This document shows, piece after piece, positions 32,582 to 40,741 of a DNA stretch of 46,146 bases; the stretch's first letter is position 1, and every line of letters begins with the position of its first letter. The DNA is from CAZPUI01 sp964415525 (GTDB lineage: Bacteria > Acidobacteriota > Holophagae > Holophagales > Holophagaceae). The stretch is from assembly GCA_964415525.1 (NCBI GenBank), contig CAYQAS010000019.1, positions 1 through 46,146 on the forward strand, given 5' to 3'. A model generated the notes under the pieces. The model was not told the origin of the DNA. It saw only the letters and a list, made by a program, of their open reading frames with translations, and made no database searches. Both the position numbers and the translations under genes were made by a program.

Positions 32582-34189
32582 ATGCAGAACAACACGCTTA
32601 TCGCAGTCGATTCTGATCTGTCTATCCAGCCATTCAGTTACTTGCCAATTGAACTGTTTGATCTTGGGCACACCAAATACGTTTTTGATGCCAAGAATGT
32701 CGTTTTCCTCGAAGTTGAAGATCCAATTTATTCGATTCTTGGGGTGCTTCGGCAGGAGCATCTCGATGCGGACATGCTTGCACTGAGATTTTCGGAGCGT
32801 TTTACGCGTGAACAAATTGAGATTGCACTGGAGCACGTCGAGAAATTACAAAATAAAGGCATATTGGTTTCTTACCACTTTGAACGTCGACCTCCCCGTT
32901 CAGCCGAGGATATCGAGTGCACCATTACAACCAAACTCGGGGCACTAACGCTATTTATGACAACCAAATGCAATCTTGCCTGTTCCTATTGCATCTTTGG
33001 CGGAGATTACGACAAATATGGGGAATTAAACCAGGAGTCGATGAGCTGGGAAACCGCGAAGAATGCTATCGACTTTCTGGTTTCGAACAGTAATGACTCC
33101 GAATCACTGCGATTAGATTTTTTTGGTGGCGAACCACTATTGTCTTTCGATCTTGTCCAGAAGAGCCTTGAGTACCTCGAAGGTCGATGCAACCGTGAGA
33201 CAATAGCCACAGTGGCCACAAATGGCACAGTCTTGACGGATGCCATGCTCGACTTTTTTATTAAACATCAAGTACATCTTCAATTCAGCATCGATTTGGA
33301 TCAACACAGCCACGATTGTAACCGAAAATTTAAAAACAATGGACGTCCAAGCTATGACATTATATTAACCAATCTTCAGCGCATTTGTGATCGAGATTCA
33401 GATTACTTCCACAATAGAATTCATATCAAGACCGTTGTTACACCTGAATCTTCAAAGAGCGGAGGCGAAGAGGAAATTCATCCCCTTGTGCGCGAACTGA
33501 ATCGCTTGAGCCGACTTTCGCCCATCATGAAGGAACCGCATTATGACATGGCCTTGGACGGGGACTATTTTGATGCGGTCGAGCGCCTCGGCGATGAGTT
33601 AGTAAAAATTCGTGGCGCCGCAACAATAGAAGAATTATTGAATAATCTGAATTTTAGGCAAAAAGTGCTTTATTATAAAACATTTGACAGAATGCTGGGT
33701 GCGCAGGTCATGAATTGCGTTCTTCAGGGGGGATTGGATCAAGTTCCCTTCGCCAAAGGATGCAATCCGGGTAGCGAGGCTGCGGTCGCCCCGAACGGTG
33801 ACCTCAGCATTTGCCAGAAATCCGGCAGCTTCATCATCGGCAATGTCAACGGCACGGGGTGGGACTTCAACGCCATTCGACGGTTCGATGCGCTTCATCA
33901 TCGTGATTGGCCTCGATGCAACAGCTGCTTCGTTCAGAGGCTCTGTGAGCTGTGCTACGAGAAAGTTCATGCGACAAACTGGGACGCCAGTAGGCATAAC
34001 TACTGCACTTTTAATCAGAATCTCTACCGTCTCATCTTCGATCGCATGCTGCGCGTCTTCGATCAGAATCCAGCACTTTGGCCCGAAGTCGGTCGGTTGT
34101 GCAGGGAGGCGCGCGATCGACGCAGCAACAAGACCGAGGGGCACTCTGCCATGGAGATGGCTCAGACCTCGACAGATCGGAAGCCGTGA
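32582..34189 (+). CDS. Radical SAM/SPASM peptide maturase
   Basis: The 535-residue protein (ATG 32582; GTG 32573 also possible) has three parts. Residues about 15-100 form a winged-helix, PqqD-like peptide-recognition domain. The radical SAM domain binds its 4Fe-4S cluster through Cys130, Cys134 and Cys137 (CNLACSYC) and has the SAM contact FFGGEPLLS (about 180-188). The SPASM domain has Cys394, Cys411, then Cys446, Cys449, Cys455 and Cys458, and Cys475, which should hold two auxiliary clusters. SPASM maturases install thioether, C-C or C-O links in peptides; the bond type here cannot be read. The 5' two-thirds are A/T-rich, the 3' third GC-rich. It is convergent with the serine hydrolase. 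Confidence 0.9.
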   Translation: MQNNTLIAVDSDLSIQPFSYLPIELFDLGHTKYVFDAKNVVFLEVEDPIYSILGVLRQEHLDADMLALRFSERFTREQIEIALEHVEKLQNKGILVSYHFERRPPRSAEDIECTITTKLGALTLFMTTKCNLACSYCIFGGDYDKYGELNQESMSWETAKNAIDFLVSNSNDSESLRLDFFGGEPLLSFDLVQKSLEYLEGRCNRETIATVATNGTVLTDAMLDFFIKHQVHLQFSIDLDQHSHDCNRKFKNNGRPSYDIILTNLQRICDRDSDYFHNRIHIKTVVTPESSKSGGEEEIHPLVRELNRLSRLSPIMKEPHYDMALDGDYFDAVERLGDELVKIRGAATIEELLNNLNFRQKVLYYKTFDRMLGAQVMNCVLQGGLDQVPFAKGCNPGSEAAVAPNGDLSICQKSGSFIIGNVNGTGWDFNAIRRFDALHHRDWPRCNSCFVQRLCELCYEKVHATNWDASRHNYCTFNQNLYRLIFDRMLRVFDQNPALWPEVGRLCREARDRRSNKTEGHSAMEMAQTSTDRKP

Positions 34190-34204
34190 TCGATTGCCCC
34201 GCGA

Positions 34205-35734
34205 TCAATTCACCCGCTTGAGGTCCAGATCCTGATAGTCGTAGCTGAAGTCGGCTTCGGGACTGAAGGGCACCATCTTCAGACCGATCACCCTGCCCTT
34301 CTCGTCGAGCTGGAAGGTGACGAGGGCGGCGGGCACGGCGGGATCCTCGAAGTCCACCTTGAAAGTCTCTAAGTGCCAGTGGCTCATGCGGCCTTGGAAG
34401 CCCTTCGAGCGCGTCAGGCTGAAGCGGAGCGTCTCGCCCGTCTGCGTGATCTCGGCATCGCCATACCAAGCGTCCCGGTAACGGCCGGCATAGCCCGAGG
34501 GTGGCAGCCCGGGCTTGGTGTCCTTGAGCCGTTCGGCGTCCTGCTTGGCGAGATAGCCCTTCACATCCGCCTTGCCCTTGTCCTGCTGCTTCAGCAGAGC
34601 CGCGCTCCAGTCGTGGAAGGGTTGCTCGAGCAGCCGATCGAAGGTCTCCAGCACCAGGGCACGCCAAGCCACGGTCTCGGTGTTGGTGAGGACCAGGACG
34701 CCGATGCCGTCATCCGGTAACAGCCCCAGCATGCAGGTCATGCCGTCCAAGCCCCCGGTGTGGGAGATCATGCGATGACCCCGAAAATCCCGCAGATCCC
34801 AACCCAATCCGTACGCGACATAGTGACTGCTGAGCGGTGCGAATTCCGGCAGGGGCGCCGGGCGGTTCGGAAGGATCGTCTGGAGACTGTGTGTCTCCGT
34901 GAGGGCTCGGGCGGAGACGAGGCGCTTGCCGTCGAGTTCGCCCTTCCCGAGCTGCAACTGCATCCAGCGCACCATCTCCTCAGCGGAAGCGTTGATGGCG
35001 GCGGCCGCAGCGGCGGTGTGCATGTTGCGGTAGGCGGTGGGCCGAAGGGTACCCGTCAACGGGCTGTGGGGCGTGGCGACGTTCGTGTCGTTGGCCTGGG
35101 CCTTGAGGTCGGTATTGGCGCGAGTCATACGGAGGGGACGCAGGATGCGGGATTCCACGAAGGCCTCCCAGGGCTGTCCGCTGGCAGCGCGGATCACCTC
35201 GCCCGCCACCACGAACATGTTGTTCTGGTAGGCGTAGCGACTGCGGAAGCTGCTGGCTGGTTTGATCTGGCGGATCCGTTCCAGCACCTCGCTGCGGGTG
35301 TGGTCACCTCCGAAGAGCATCAAGTCTCCGGCGCCCAGGCCGAGCCCGCCGCGGTGCGAGAGCAGATCCCGCACGGTCAACTCTCGGCTGGCCAGGGAAT
35401 CCGCCAGTTGGAAGGCCGGTAGGTGCTTCTGGACCGGGTCGTCCCAGGCCACCTTGCCCTCGTCCACCAGAATGGCGAGCGCCGTGGCAGTGAAGGCCTT
35501 GGACAGCGAAGCGATTCCGAACTGGGTGTGGGCATCCACGGCTTCGGGCTTTCCCAGGGTTCGCAGGCCGAACCCTTTCACGAGGAGCGGTTTGCCGTCT
35601 TTCACGACGGCAATGGCGGCGCCGGGGACATTCCAGTCCGCCAACACCTTCCGGATGCGGGCATCCAGCCCCACGAGCGGATCCGCCGCGAGGACGAGTG
35701 CAGGCATGGCAAGGGTGAGCAACATCCGTCGCAT
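34205..35734 (-). CDS. Serine hydrolase, class C beta-lactamase/penicillin-binding-like
   Basis: A 509-residue periplasmic protein with a signal peptide (MRRMLLTLAMPALVLAADP). The catalytic Ser-x-x-Lys is SLSK in GIASLSKAFTATA (about residues 76-79), the YxN motif is YQN in YAYQNNMFV, and the third motif is HTGG in MISHTGGLDG. These residues define class C beta-lactamases, D-aminopeptidases and related esterases. The C-terminal extension (about 390-509) resembles the DUF3471-type domain often fused to them. True beta-lactamase activity is not implied. AAGGA precedes the ATG, and the gene lies 11 bp after a membrane-protein gene in a kinase-led operon. Confidence 0.92.
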   Translation of the reverse strand: MRRMLLTLAMPALVLAADPLVGLDARIRKVLADWNVPGAAIAVVKDGKPLLVKGFGLRTLGKPEAVDAHTQFGIASLSKAFTATALAILVDEGKVAWDDPVQKHLPAFQLADSLASRELTVRDLLSHRGGLGLGAGDLMLFGGDHTRSEVLERIRQIKPASSFRSRYAYQNNMFVVAGEVIRAASGQPWEAFVESRILRPLRMTRANTDLKAQANDTNVATPHSPLTGTLRPTAYRNMHTAAAAAAINASAEEMVRWMQLQLGKGELDGKRLVSARALTETHSLQTILPNRPAPLPEFAPLSSHYVAYGLGWDLRDFRGHRMISHTGGLDGMTCMLGLLPDDGIGVLVLTNTETVAWRALVLETFDRLLEQPFHDWSAALLKQQDKGKADVKGYLAKQDAERLKDTKPGLPPSGYAGRYRDAWYGDAEITQTGETLRFSLTRSKGFQGRMSHWHLETFKVDFEDPAVPAALVTFQLDEKGRVIGLKMVPFSPEADFSYDYQDLDLKRVN

Positions 35735-35745
35735 GGCAGTCCTTT

Positions 35746-36669
35746 TCAGACTTGGGTGAGCTGCTTCAGGGCCTGGATCTCATCCCGAACACGACGGTCA
35801 TGCCGCCAGTAGTGGGAGGTCAGACGCATGGTCCAGCCGACGATCCAGGCGTTCAGGAGGGTGGCCGCCCCAAGCATTACGCCGACCATCGCAACGCGAA
35901 AGGCAGAGCCCCCGCCCCAGCGCCAGGCCAGCCAGAGGGATAGGAGAAACAGGCCCGCGCGGAAAAGGGCGCCGAAGACCAACAGCCCTCCCCACTGGAC
36001 AGGGTGAATCCACAGGCGGAGGAAGCTGTTGACCAGGTGGCGCCGAAATCCTTCGATGGCATTCGGCGCAGATGCCGGACGGACGAGATCGAGCCGACAG
36101 AGCCACCACTGGACCATGAAGGCGCTTCCCAGCACGATGTGCAGCAGCACACCCCCGACCAGATTCAACCATCCCAGCCCCTGGATACCCGTGGAGGCCA
36201 AGCCTCCCAGCACCCAGAGCCCGGCCGTGCGCACGAGCCAGAACGGGAGCGCCATCAGCAAGAGCGCTTCCGCGAATCCCCGCAACCAAGGAATCAGGCC
36301 GGGGCGGACGCCCGCGGACGCCGCCTGCATGCGCCAGCCGAACCAGAGCAGCCAAAACATGGACACAACGCCGGCGAGGGTCACCCAGGCACCCAAGGGG
36401 TGATTGCGCAGCCCCCCATGCTGGAGCATCTCCCAGATATCCCTAGAGGTGAGGAACTCTCCCCAGTAGGTGGGCATGGAGCTCGAACCGGCGAGCGCGC
36501 GCAGGTGGACCGCCCACGCGAGGGAGGTCAGGACCTGGAATGCCAACCAGCCGAGAAGGAACTGGATGCCCGCACCGCTGAACCCTCCAGGCAGGCCTGT
36601 CATGAGAAAGGCAAATGGCGAGCGCGGGGCAAAGGTCTCGGGAGCCGCGGAAGGCTGGTTTTCAGTCAC
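35746..36669 (-). CDS. Hypothetical polytopic membrane protein
   Basis: I do not recognise a family. The 307-residue protein (GTG 36669, with AGGGG upstream; a TTG at 36687 overlaps the kinase stop) has about six strongly hydrophobic, Trp-rich segments (for example WVTLAGVVSMFWLLWFGW and LLHIVLGSAFMVQWWL) with short loops, and a charged C-terminal tail (HYWRHDRRVRDEIQALKQL). It is sandwiched between a PEGA-domain Ser/Thr kinase and a secreted serine hydrolase on the same transcript, suggesting a membrane role in the same process. Confidence 0.75.
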   Translation of the reverse strand: MTENQPSAAPETFAPRSPFAFLMTGLPGGFSGAGIQFLLGWLAFQVLTSLAWAVHLRALAGSSSMPTYWGEFLTSRDIWEMLQHGGLRNHPLGAWVTLAGVVSMFWLLWFGWRMQAASAGVRPGLIPWLRGFAEALLLMALPFWLVRTAGLWVLGGLASTGIQGLGWLNLVGGVLLHIVLGSAFMVQWWLCRLDLVRPASAPNAIEGFRRHLVNSFLRLWIHPVQWGGLLVFGALFRAGLFLLSLWLAWRWGGGSAFRVAMVGVMLGAATLLNAWIVGWTMRLTSHYWRHDRRVRDEIQALKQLTQV

Positions 36670-36683
36670 GGAGAGACCCCTGG

Positions 36684-38588
36684 TCAATAGCGGAACTTGA
36701 GCACTTTGGCACTGTCTACATCCACTTTTCGCATGGTGGCGGGAGCGCCCTGAATGGCAATGGTGTGAGGGCCTTTGACCAGGGTCACCGGTGTGGTGCC
36801 ATCGCTCTCGATGCCTGTCGACTGGCCATCCACAAGCACCATGCCAGACCGCGGGAAGGTCTCGACGGTCAATGCGACGGCTTCTGGCAGAGTCAGAGTC
36901 CGAGAGGCTCCCGGAGGCATCTGGACAGTGAATGTCTTTTGGAGGAAGACCTTGCCGCTGCTAACGTCCAGGCGATGTTCGCCTGGAGGCAGGGCCAGGG
37001 TTCCATTCGCCCGGACCTCACCGAGATCCTTGCCCGCCAATCGCACCCGAACCGGATAGGACCCAGCAAACCGCAGGCTGCCAGGAGCGTTGGGGGGGGC
37101 ATTCTCGGTCTGCGCACCGAGCGAGAACGTCTGCCCAGAGGGCGACTCTCCGGCCTTGAAATCCCTCGCCAGCACGCGGTCCCCGTCGCCACCCTTGAGG
37201 GTGAAGGTGAGGCTATGGGATTCCGCATGGTGCCAAGTGACCGTGATCGGGGTCGTTCCAGAAAGGAGCCTTCCGTCCAGCACGACCGTGGCACCCACGG
37301 GATTGGTGACGAGCTTTTCCTCCGTCGTGCGGGGCCGGAGGGCAACTTCCAACTCCTTTTCGCCCACTCCGAGGGTACGGGTTTCGGGAAGATAGCCGGG
37401 CTGTTCGAAGGTGATGCGATCCCCGGGTTTGAGAATCAGGGGAATCGGGGTCTCGCCAAGCGTCTGGCCGTCCTTCAGAATGCGAGCGCCGCGGGGCTGC
37501 GACTTGACGAGGATGCTGCCGCCCTTGGGCATCAGCCATAACCCAGCCACAACGCCGCAGAGTGCGAGCACGCCAAGCCCAACCCAGAGACCGGTGCGAT
37601 GAGCCTTGGCGGGACGCGTCACTCGAGTGGTCTTGGGATCCAGGGGAATGGCCGCGGTCTGGATGGCCAGGGATTCCAGGGATGAAGCCTGGATGGGCTG
37701 AGGCAGGATGCCCAGGATCTCCGCACGCTCACTTTCCGTGGCATCCACGGCTGCGTCCAAGAGTTCCCGCACAAAGGCTGAACAGGTGGGGTGCCGCTCG
37801 CCGGGTTCCTTCGCGAGCACCTTGAAGAAGATCCGGCGCCAAGCTTCGGGCACCAGGCCCAAGACGGGGGGATGCACCTCGATCGGGGGTTCATTCACGA
37901 TGCGGTAGAGGATCGTGTTGATGGAATTGCCCTGGAAGGGCAGCGCCCCCGAGAGCAGTTCGAAGGCCAGCACTCCCAAGCTGAAGATGTCGGACTTCGG
38001 CGTGCTGTGGCCTTCCTTAATCTGCTCGGGACTCGCGTAGCTGGGTGTGCCCAGAAAGGTGCCGGTCTGCGTGAGTCCGGCATCCTCTCGTTTGGCGATG
38101 CCGAAGTCCATGAGCTTGGGCCGCCCGGCTTCCGTGAGCATCACGTTGGCGGGCTTCACATCCCTGTGGATGATGCCGTGAGTGTGGGCGTGATCCAGTG
38201 CTGCAGCGATGCTCGCCAGCATCCGAATTCGCGCGGGCACAGGCAGTTTCAGAGCATCCCCGCGCTTGATGAGGGCATCCAGGGGCAAACCCTGGACGAA
38301 CTCCATGGCCAGGTATGGGCCGTAATCGCTGTCCCCAAGGTCATAGATTGTGACGATGCCTGGGTCGTTCAACAGGCCAGAAATCTCCGCTTCCCGCTCG
38401 AAGCGGATCAACAGTTCTCGCCGATCCTGATCGCTGCGCAGGTTGTCCAGTTTCACGACTTTGATGGCGAGTTTCCGTTTGATGCGCGGATCTTCGGCAA
38501 GGTAGACATTGCCCATGGCCCCGGCACCCAGCAGGCTCTTGATGTCGTAGCGTCCGATGCGCTGGGGAAGGCTGGAGGATTCGGTCAT
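36684..38588 (-). CDS. Membrane Ser/Thr protein kinase with PEGA-type extracytoplasmic repeats
   Basis: About 634 residues. The cytoplasmic Hanks-type kinase domain (about 10-275) has the glycine loop LLGAGAMGNVYLAED, the ATP lysine in AIKVVK, catalytic HRDVKPANVML, DFG in LMDFGIAK and the activation segment GTPSYASPEQ. One transmembrane helix (GLWVGLGVLALCGVVAGLWLM, about 328-348) leads to extracytoplasmic PEGA-like repeats (GSILVKSQPRGARILKDG; NPVGATVVLDGRLLSG; and a last one with FPRSGMVLVDGQSTG). PEGA domains are thought to bind surface polymers. It leads the operon with the membrane protein and serine hydrolase. Confidence 0.94.
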   Translation of the reverse strand: MTESSSLPQRIGRYDIKSLLGAGAMGNVYLAEDPRIKRKLAIKVVKLDNLRSDQDRRELLIRFEREAEISGLLNDPGIVTIYDLGDSDYGPYLAMEFVQGLPLDALIKRGDALKLPVPARIRMLASIAAALDHAHTHGIIHRDVKPANVMLTEAGRPKLMDFGIAKREDAGLTQTGTFLGTPSYASPEQIKEGHSTPKSDIFSLGVLAFELLSGALPFQGNSINTILYRIVNEPPIEVHPPVLGLVPEAWRRIFFKVLAKEPGERHPTCSAFVRELLDAAVDATESERAEILGILPQPIQASSLESLAIQTAAIPLDPKTTRVTRPAKAHRTGLWVGLGVLALCGVVAGLWLMPKGGSILVKSQPRGARILKDGQTLGETPIPLILKPGDRITFEQPGYLPETRTLGVGEKELEVALRPRTTEEKLVTNPVGATVVLDGRLLSGTTPITVTWHHAESHSLTFTLKGGDGDRVLARDFKAGESPSGQTFSLGAQTENAPPNAPGSLRFAGSYPVRVRLAGKDLGEVRANGTLALPPGEHRLDVSSGKVFLQKTFTVQMPPGASRTLTLPEAVALTVETFPRSGMVLVDGQSTGIESDGTTPVTLVKGPHTIAIQGAPATMRKVDVDSAKVLKFRY

Positions 38589-38712
38589 GACCTGGCGCAA
38601 TCAGGGGACGAAAAAATGGGAAAAAATCACGTACGAAGCGGCCTGGAGTGCTGGCAGAATAGGCCATCGCTTGCCATGAAGGCAAGTCTTACAACGGGGA
38701 GACCAGCCCACC

Positions 38713-40302
38713 ATGGACATGCTTCAACTCGCAGCGCTTGTGGGGGATACGGAAGTCGTGAAGGCCGCCACCACCCCGGGCTACATGGGTCTGGTCAAGG
38801 GCGTGATCCTCACGGTCTACTTCAGCATCCTGACGGTGCTCAGCGTTTACGGTGCCCATCGGCTCTGGATGCTCATCCTCTACTATCGCCACAAGAAGCA
38901 TGAGCCCATCCCCGCAGGCGGCCCGGATTTCAGGCCCCATGTGACGGTGCAGTTGGCCATCTTCAATGAGATCAACGTGGTGGAACGTCTTCTCGACCAC
39001 ACCGTGAAGATGCGCTGGCCCAAGGACAAGCTTGAAATCCAGGTGCTGGATGATTCCACGGACGATTCTGTGCTGGTTACCAAGGCTGTCTGCGATCGGT
39101 ACCGCGCGCTTGGCTACGACATCGCTTACATCCACCGCACGGACCGCACCGGCTACAAGGCGGGTGCGCTGGACAACGGCCTGAACACCGCCAAGGGCGC
39201 GTTCGTGGCGATGTTCGACGCGGACTTCATTCCCACCGAGGACTTCCTCGAGCATGCCGTTCCCCACTTCGCCGACGACAAGGTCGCCTTCATCCAGGGC
39301 TGCTGGGACCACATCAACCGCGATTTCAGCATCCTGACCCAGGTGCAGGCCATCCTACTCGACGGGCACTTCGTCTTTGAGCACACCGCCCGCAACCGCT
39401 CCAAGGCCTTCTTCAACTTCAGTGGCACCGCCGGCATGTGGCGTGTCTCAGCCATCGCCGACGCCGGTGGCTGGCAGCATGACACCATCACCGAGGATGC
39501 GGATCTCAGCTACCGGGCGCAGCTCGCGGGCTGGAAGGGCATCTACCTCAAGGATCTCGTCGTTCCCGCCGAGCTCCCTGTGGAGGTCAACGCCTTCAAG
39601 AGCCAGCAGCACCGCTGGGCCAAGGGCAATGCCCAGGTCATCCGCAAGCTGATGAAGACCATCTGGAAGAGCGATGCCAGTCTGCATACCAAGATGGAGT
39701 GCTGGTTCCACCTCACCGCCAACTGCAACTACATGCTGATGGTCGTTCTGGCCCTCATCATGGTGCCCTGCATGGTGCTGCGCGCGGGCACTCCCTGGTA
39801 CTGGCTGCTGGCCACGGACGCCCCATTCTTCCTTCTCAACGCGGTGAGCGTAGGCCTCTACTTCGGCCTTTCCCAGCGTGAGGTCTACAACAACAAGAAC
39901 TGGACCAGCCGCCTCAAGTACATCCCCGGTCTCATGAGCCTGGGGATCGGCCTCGGACTGAATCAGGCGAAGGCTGTGCTGGAAGGCTTCTTTACCTCCG
40001 ATGTTGAGTTCGTTCGCACGCCCAAGCTCGGCGTGGATGCCCACGGCAAGACCGCCAGCAACCGTGCCTACAAGGTGCCGAAGAGCCTCGTGACCTTCCT
40101 CGAAGCCGCCTTTGCCATCTACTATTTCGGCGCCCTGCTCTTCGCCATCTGGATTCAGAAGTGGGCTTCTGTCCCCTTCCTCTGGCTGTTCTTCAGCGGC
40201 TTCGCCTGGATCAGCTCCCTGTCCCTCCTTGACTCCCAGTTGTTCCGCCGCCTCGCGATGGACGAGGTCGTGGACGAGGGTGTCCAGAAGGCGATCGAGT
40301 AG
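38713..40302 (+). CDS. Membrane GT2 glycosyltransferase (cellulose synthase-like)
   Basis: A processive-type family 2 glycosyltransferase of 529 residues. After an N-terminal helix (about 28-50) comes the GT-A domain with DDST (Asp113, Asp114), DAD (169-171), TED (260-262) and QQHRW (298-302): the D, D, D, QxxRW set of cellulose, hyaluronan and glucomannan synthases. Four C-terminal membrane segments follow (about 330-515). There is no PilZ domain. Product unknown; such enzymes in this phylum may make beta-glucan or mannan. It is divergent from the PEGA kinase and followed 9 bp later by an FlhB-like gene. Confidence 0.92.
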   Translation: MDMLQLAALVGDTEVVKAATTPGYMGLVKGVILTVYFSILTVLSVYGAHRLWMLILYYRHKKHEPIPAGGPDFRPHVTVQLAIFNEINVVERLLDHTVKMRWPKDKLEIQVLDDSTDDSVLVTKAVCDRYRALGYDIAYIHRTDRTGYKAGALDNGLNTAKGAFVAMFDADFIPTEDFLEHAVPHFADDKVAFIQGCWDHINRDFSILTQVQAILLDGHFVFEHTARNRSKAFFNFSGTAGMWRVSAIADAGGWQHDTITEDADLSYRAQLAGWKGIYLKDLVVPAELPVEVNAFKSQQHRWAKGNAQVIRKLMKTIWKSDASLHTKMECWFHLTANCNYMLMVVLALIMVPCMVLRAGTPWYWLLATDAPFFLLNAVSVGLYFGLSQREVYNNKNWTSRLKYIPGLMSLGIGLGLNQAKAVLEGFFTSDVEFVRTPKLGVDAHGKTASNRAYKVPKSLVTFLEAAFAIYYFGALLFAIWIQKWASVPFLWLFFSGFAWISSLSLLDSQLFRRLAMDEVVDEGVQKAIE

Positions 40303-40311
40303 GCGATTGCC

Positions 40312-40599
40312 ATGCCCCGGGCCCCTCGCCGCAGTGCCGTGGCCCTGAGATACCAACCCGAAGCCCCTTTCCTGGATGCCGCCCCGAAGTTGGTGGCCAA
40401 AGGACAGGGGCTTTTAGCTGAGCGCATCCTTGAGTTGGCGAAGGAACACGGCGTGCCGGTCCAGGCGGACCCTGACCTTCTGAACCTGCTGGAACCCCTG
40501 GACCTCGATCGCGTGATCCCCCCGGAGTTGTTCCGTGCCGTGGCTATCGTCATGGCGGGCCTCTACAAGGCCAATGCGAAGGCCTCGCGGTCCTCCTAG
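40312..40599 (+). CDS. FlhB-like C-terminal domain protein (FhlB/YlqH type)
   Basis: A 95-residue soluble protein resembling only the cytoplasmic C-terminal domain of FlhB, the flagellar export switch (AVALRYQPEAPFLDAAPKLVAKGQGLLAERILELAKEHGVPV onward, ending in the PPELFRAVAIVMAGLY helix). It lacks the four membrane helices and the NPTH autocleavage motif. Free-standing versions (FhlB, YlqH) occur in several flagellated bacteria and can partly replace the FlhB C-domain. It is in tandem with the glycosyltransferase rather than with flagellar genes. Confidence 0.85.
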   Translation: MPRAPRRSAVALRYQPEAPFLDAAPKLVAKGQGLLAERILELAKEHGVPVQADPDLLNLLEPLDLDRVIPPELFRAVAIVMAGLYKANAKASRSS

Positions 40600-40741
40600 C
40601 CCATCTACAAGGACAATTCAGATTGGGCAGATTGACGGACCATCCCACTGATTCGCGATTCGTGGTGCGGCGGTCGAAGCGTCTTCTGGATTGTCGCAGT
40701 CCTTTCGAATCACCCCTTCACGCCATTCCTCGGGTCCACCC

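Noticed and set aside
33635..34144. Minus-strand frame of 169 codons opposite the SPASM domain
   Set aside because: It overlaps all the conserved SPASM cysteines on the other strand and has no coding signature of its own.
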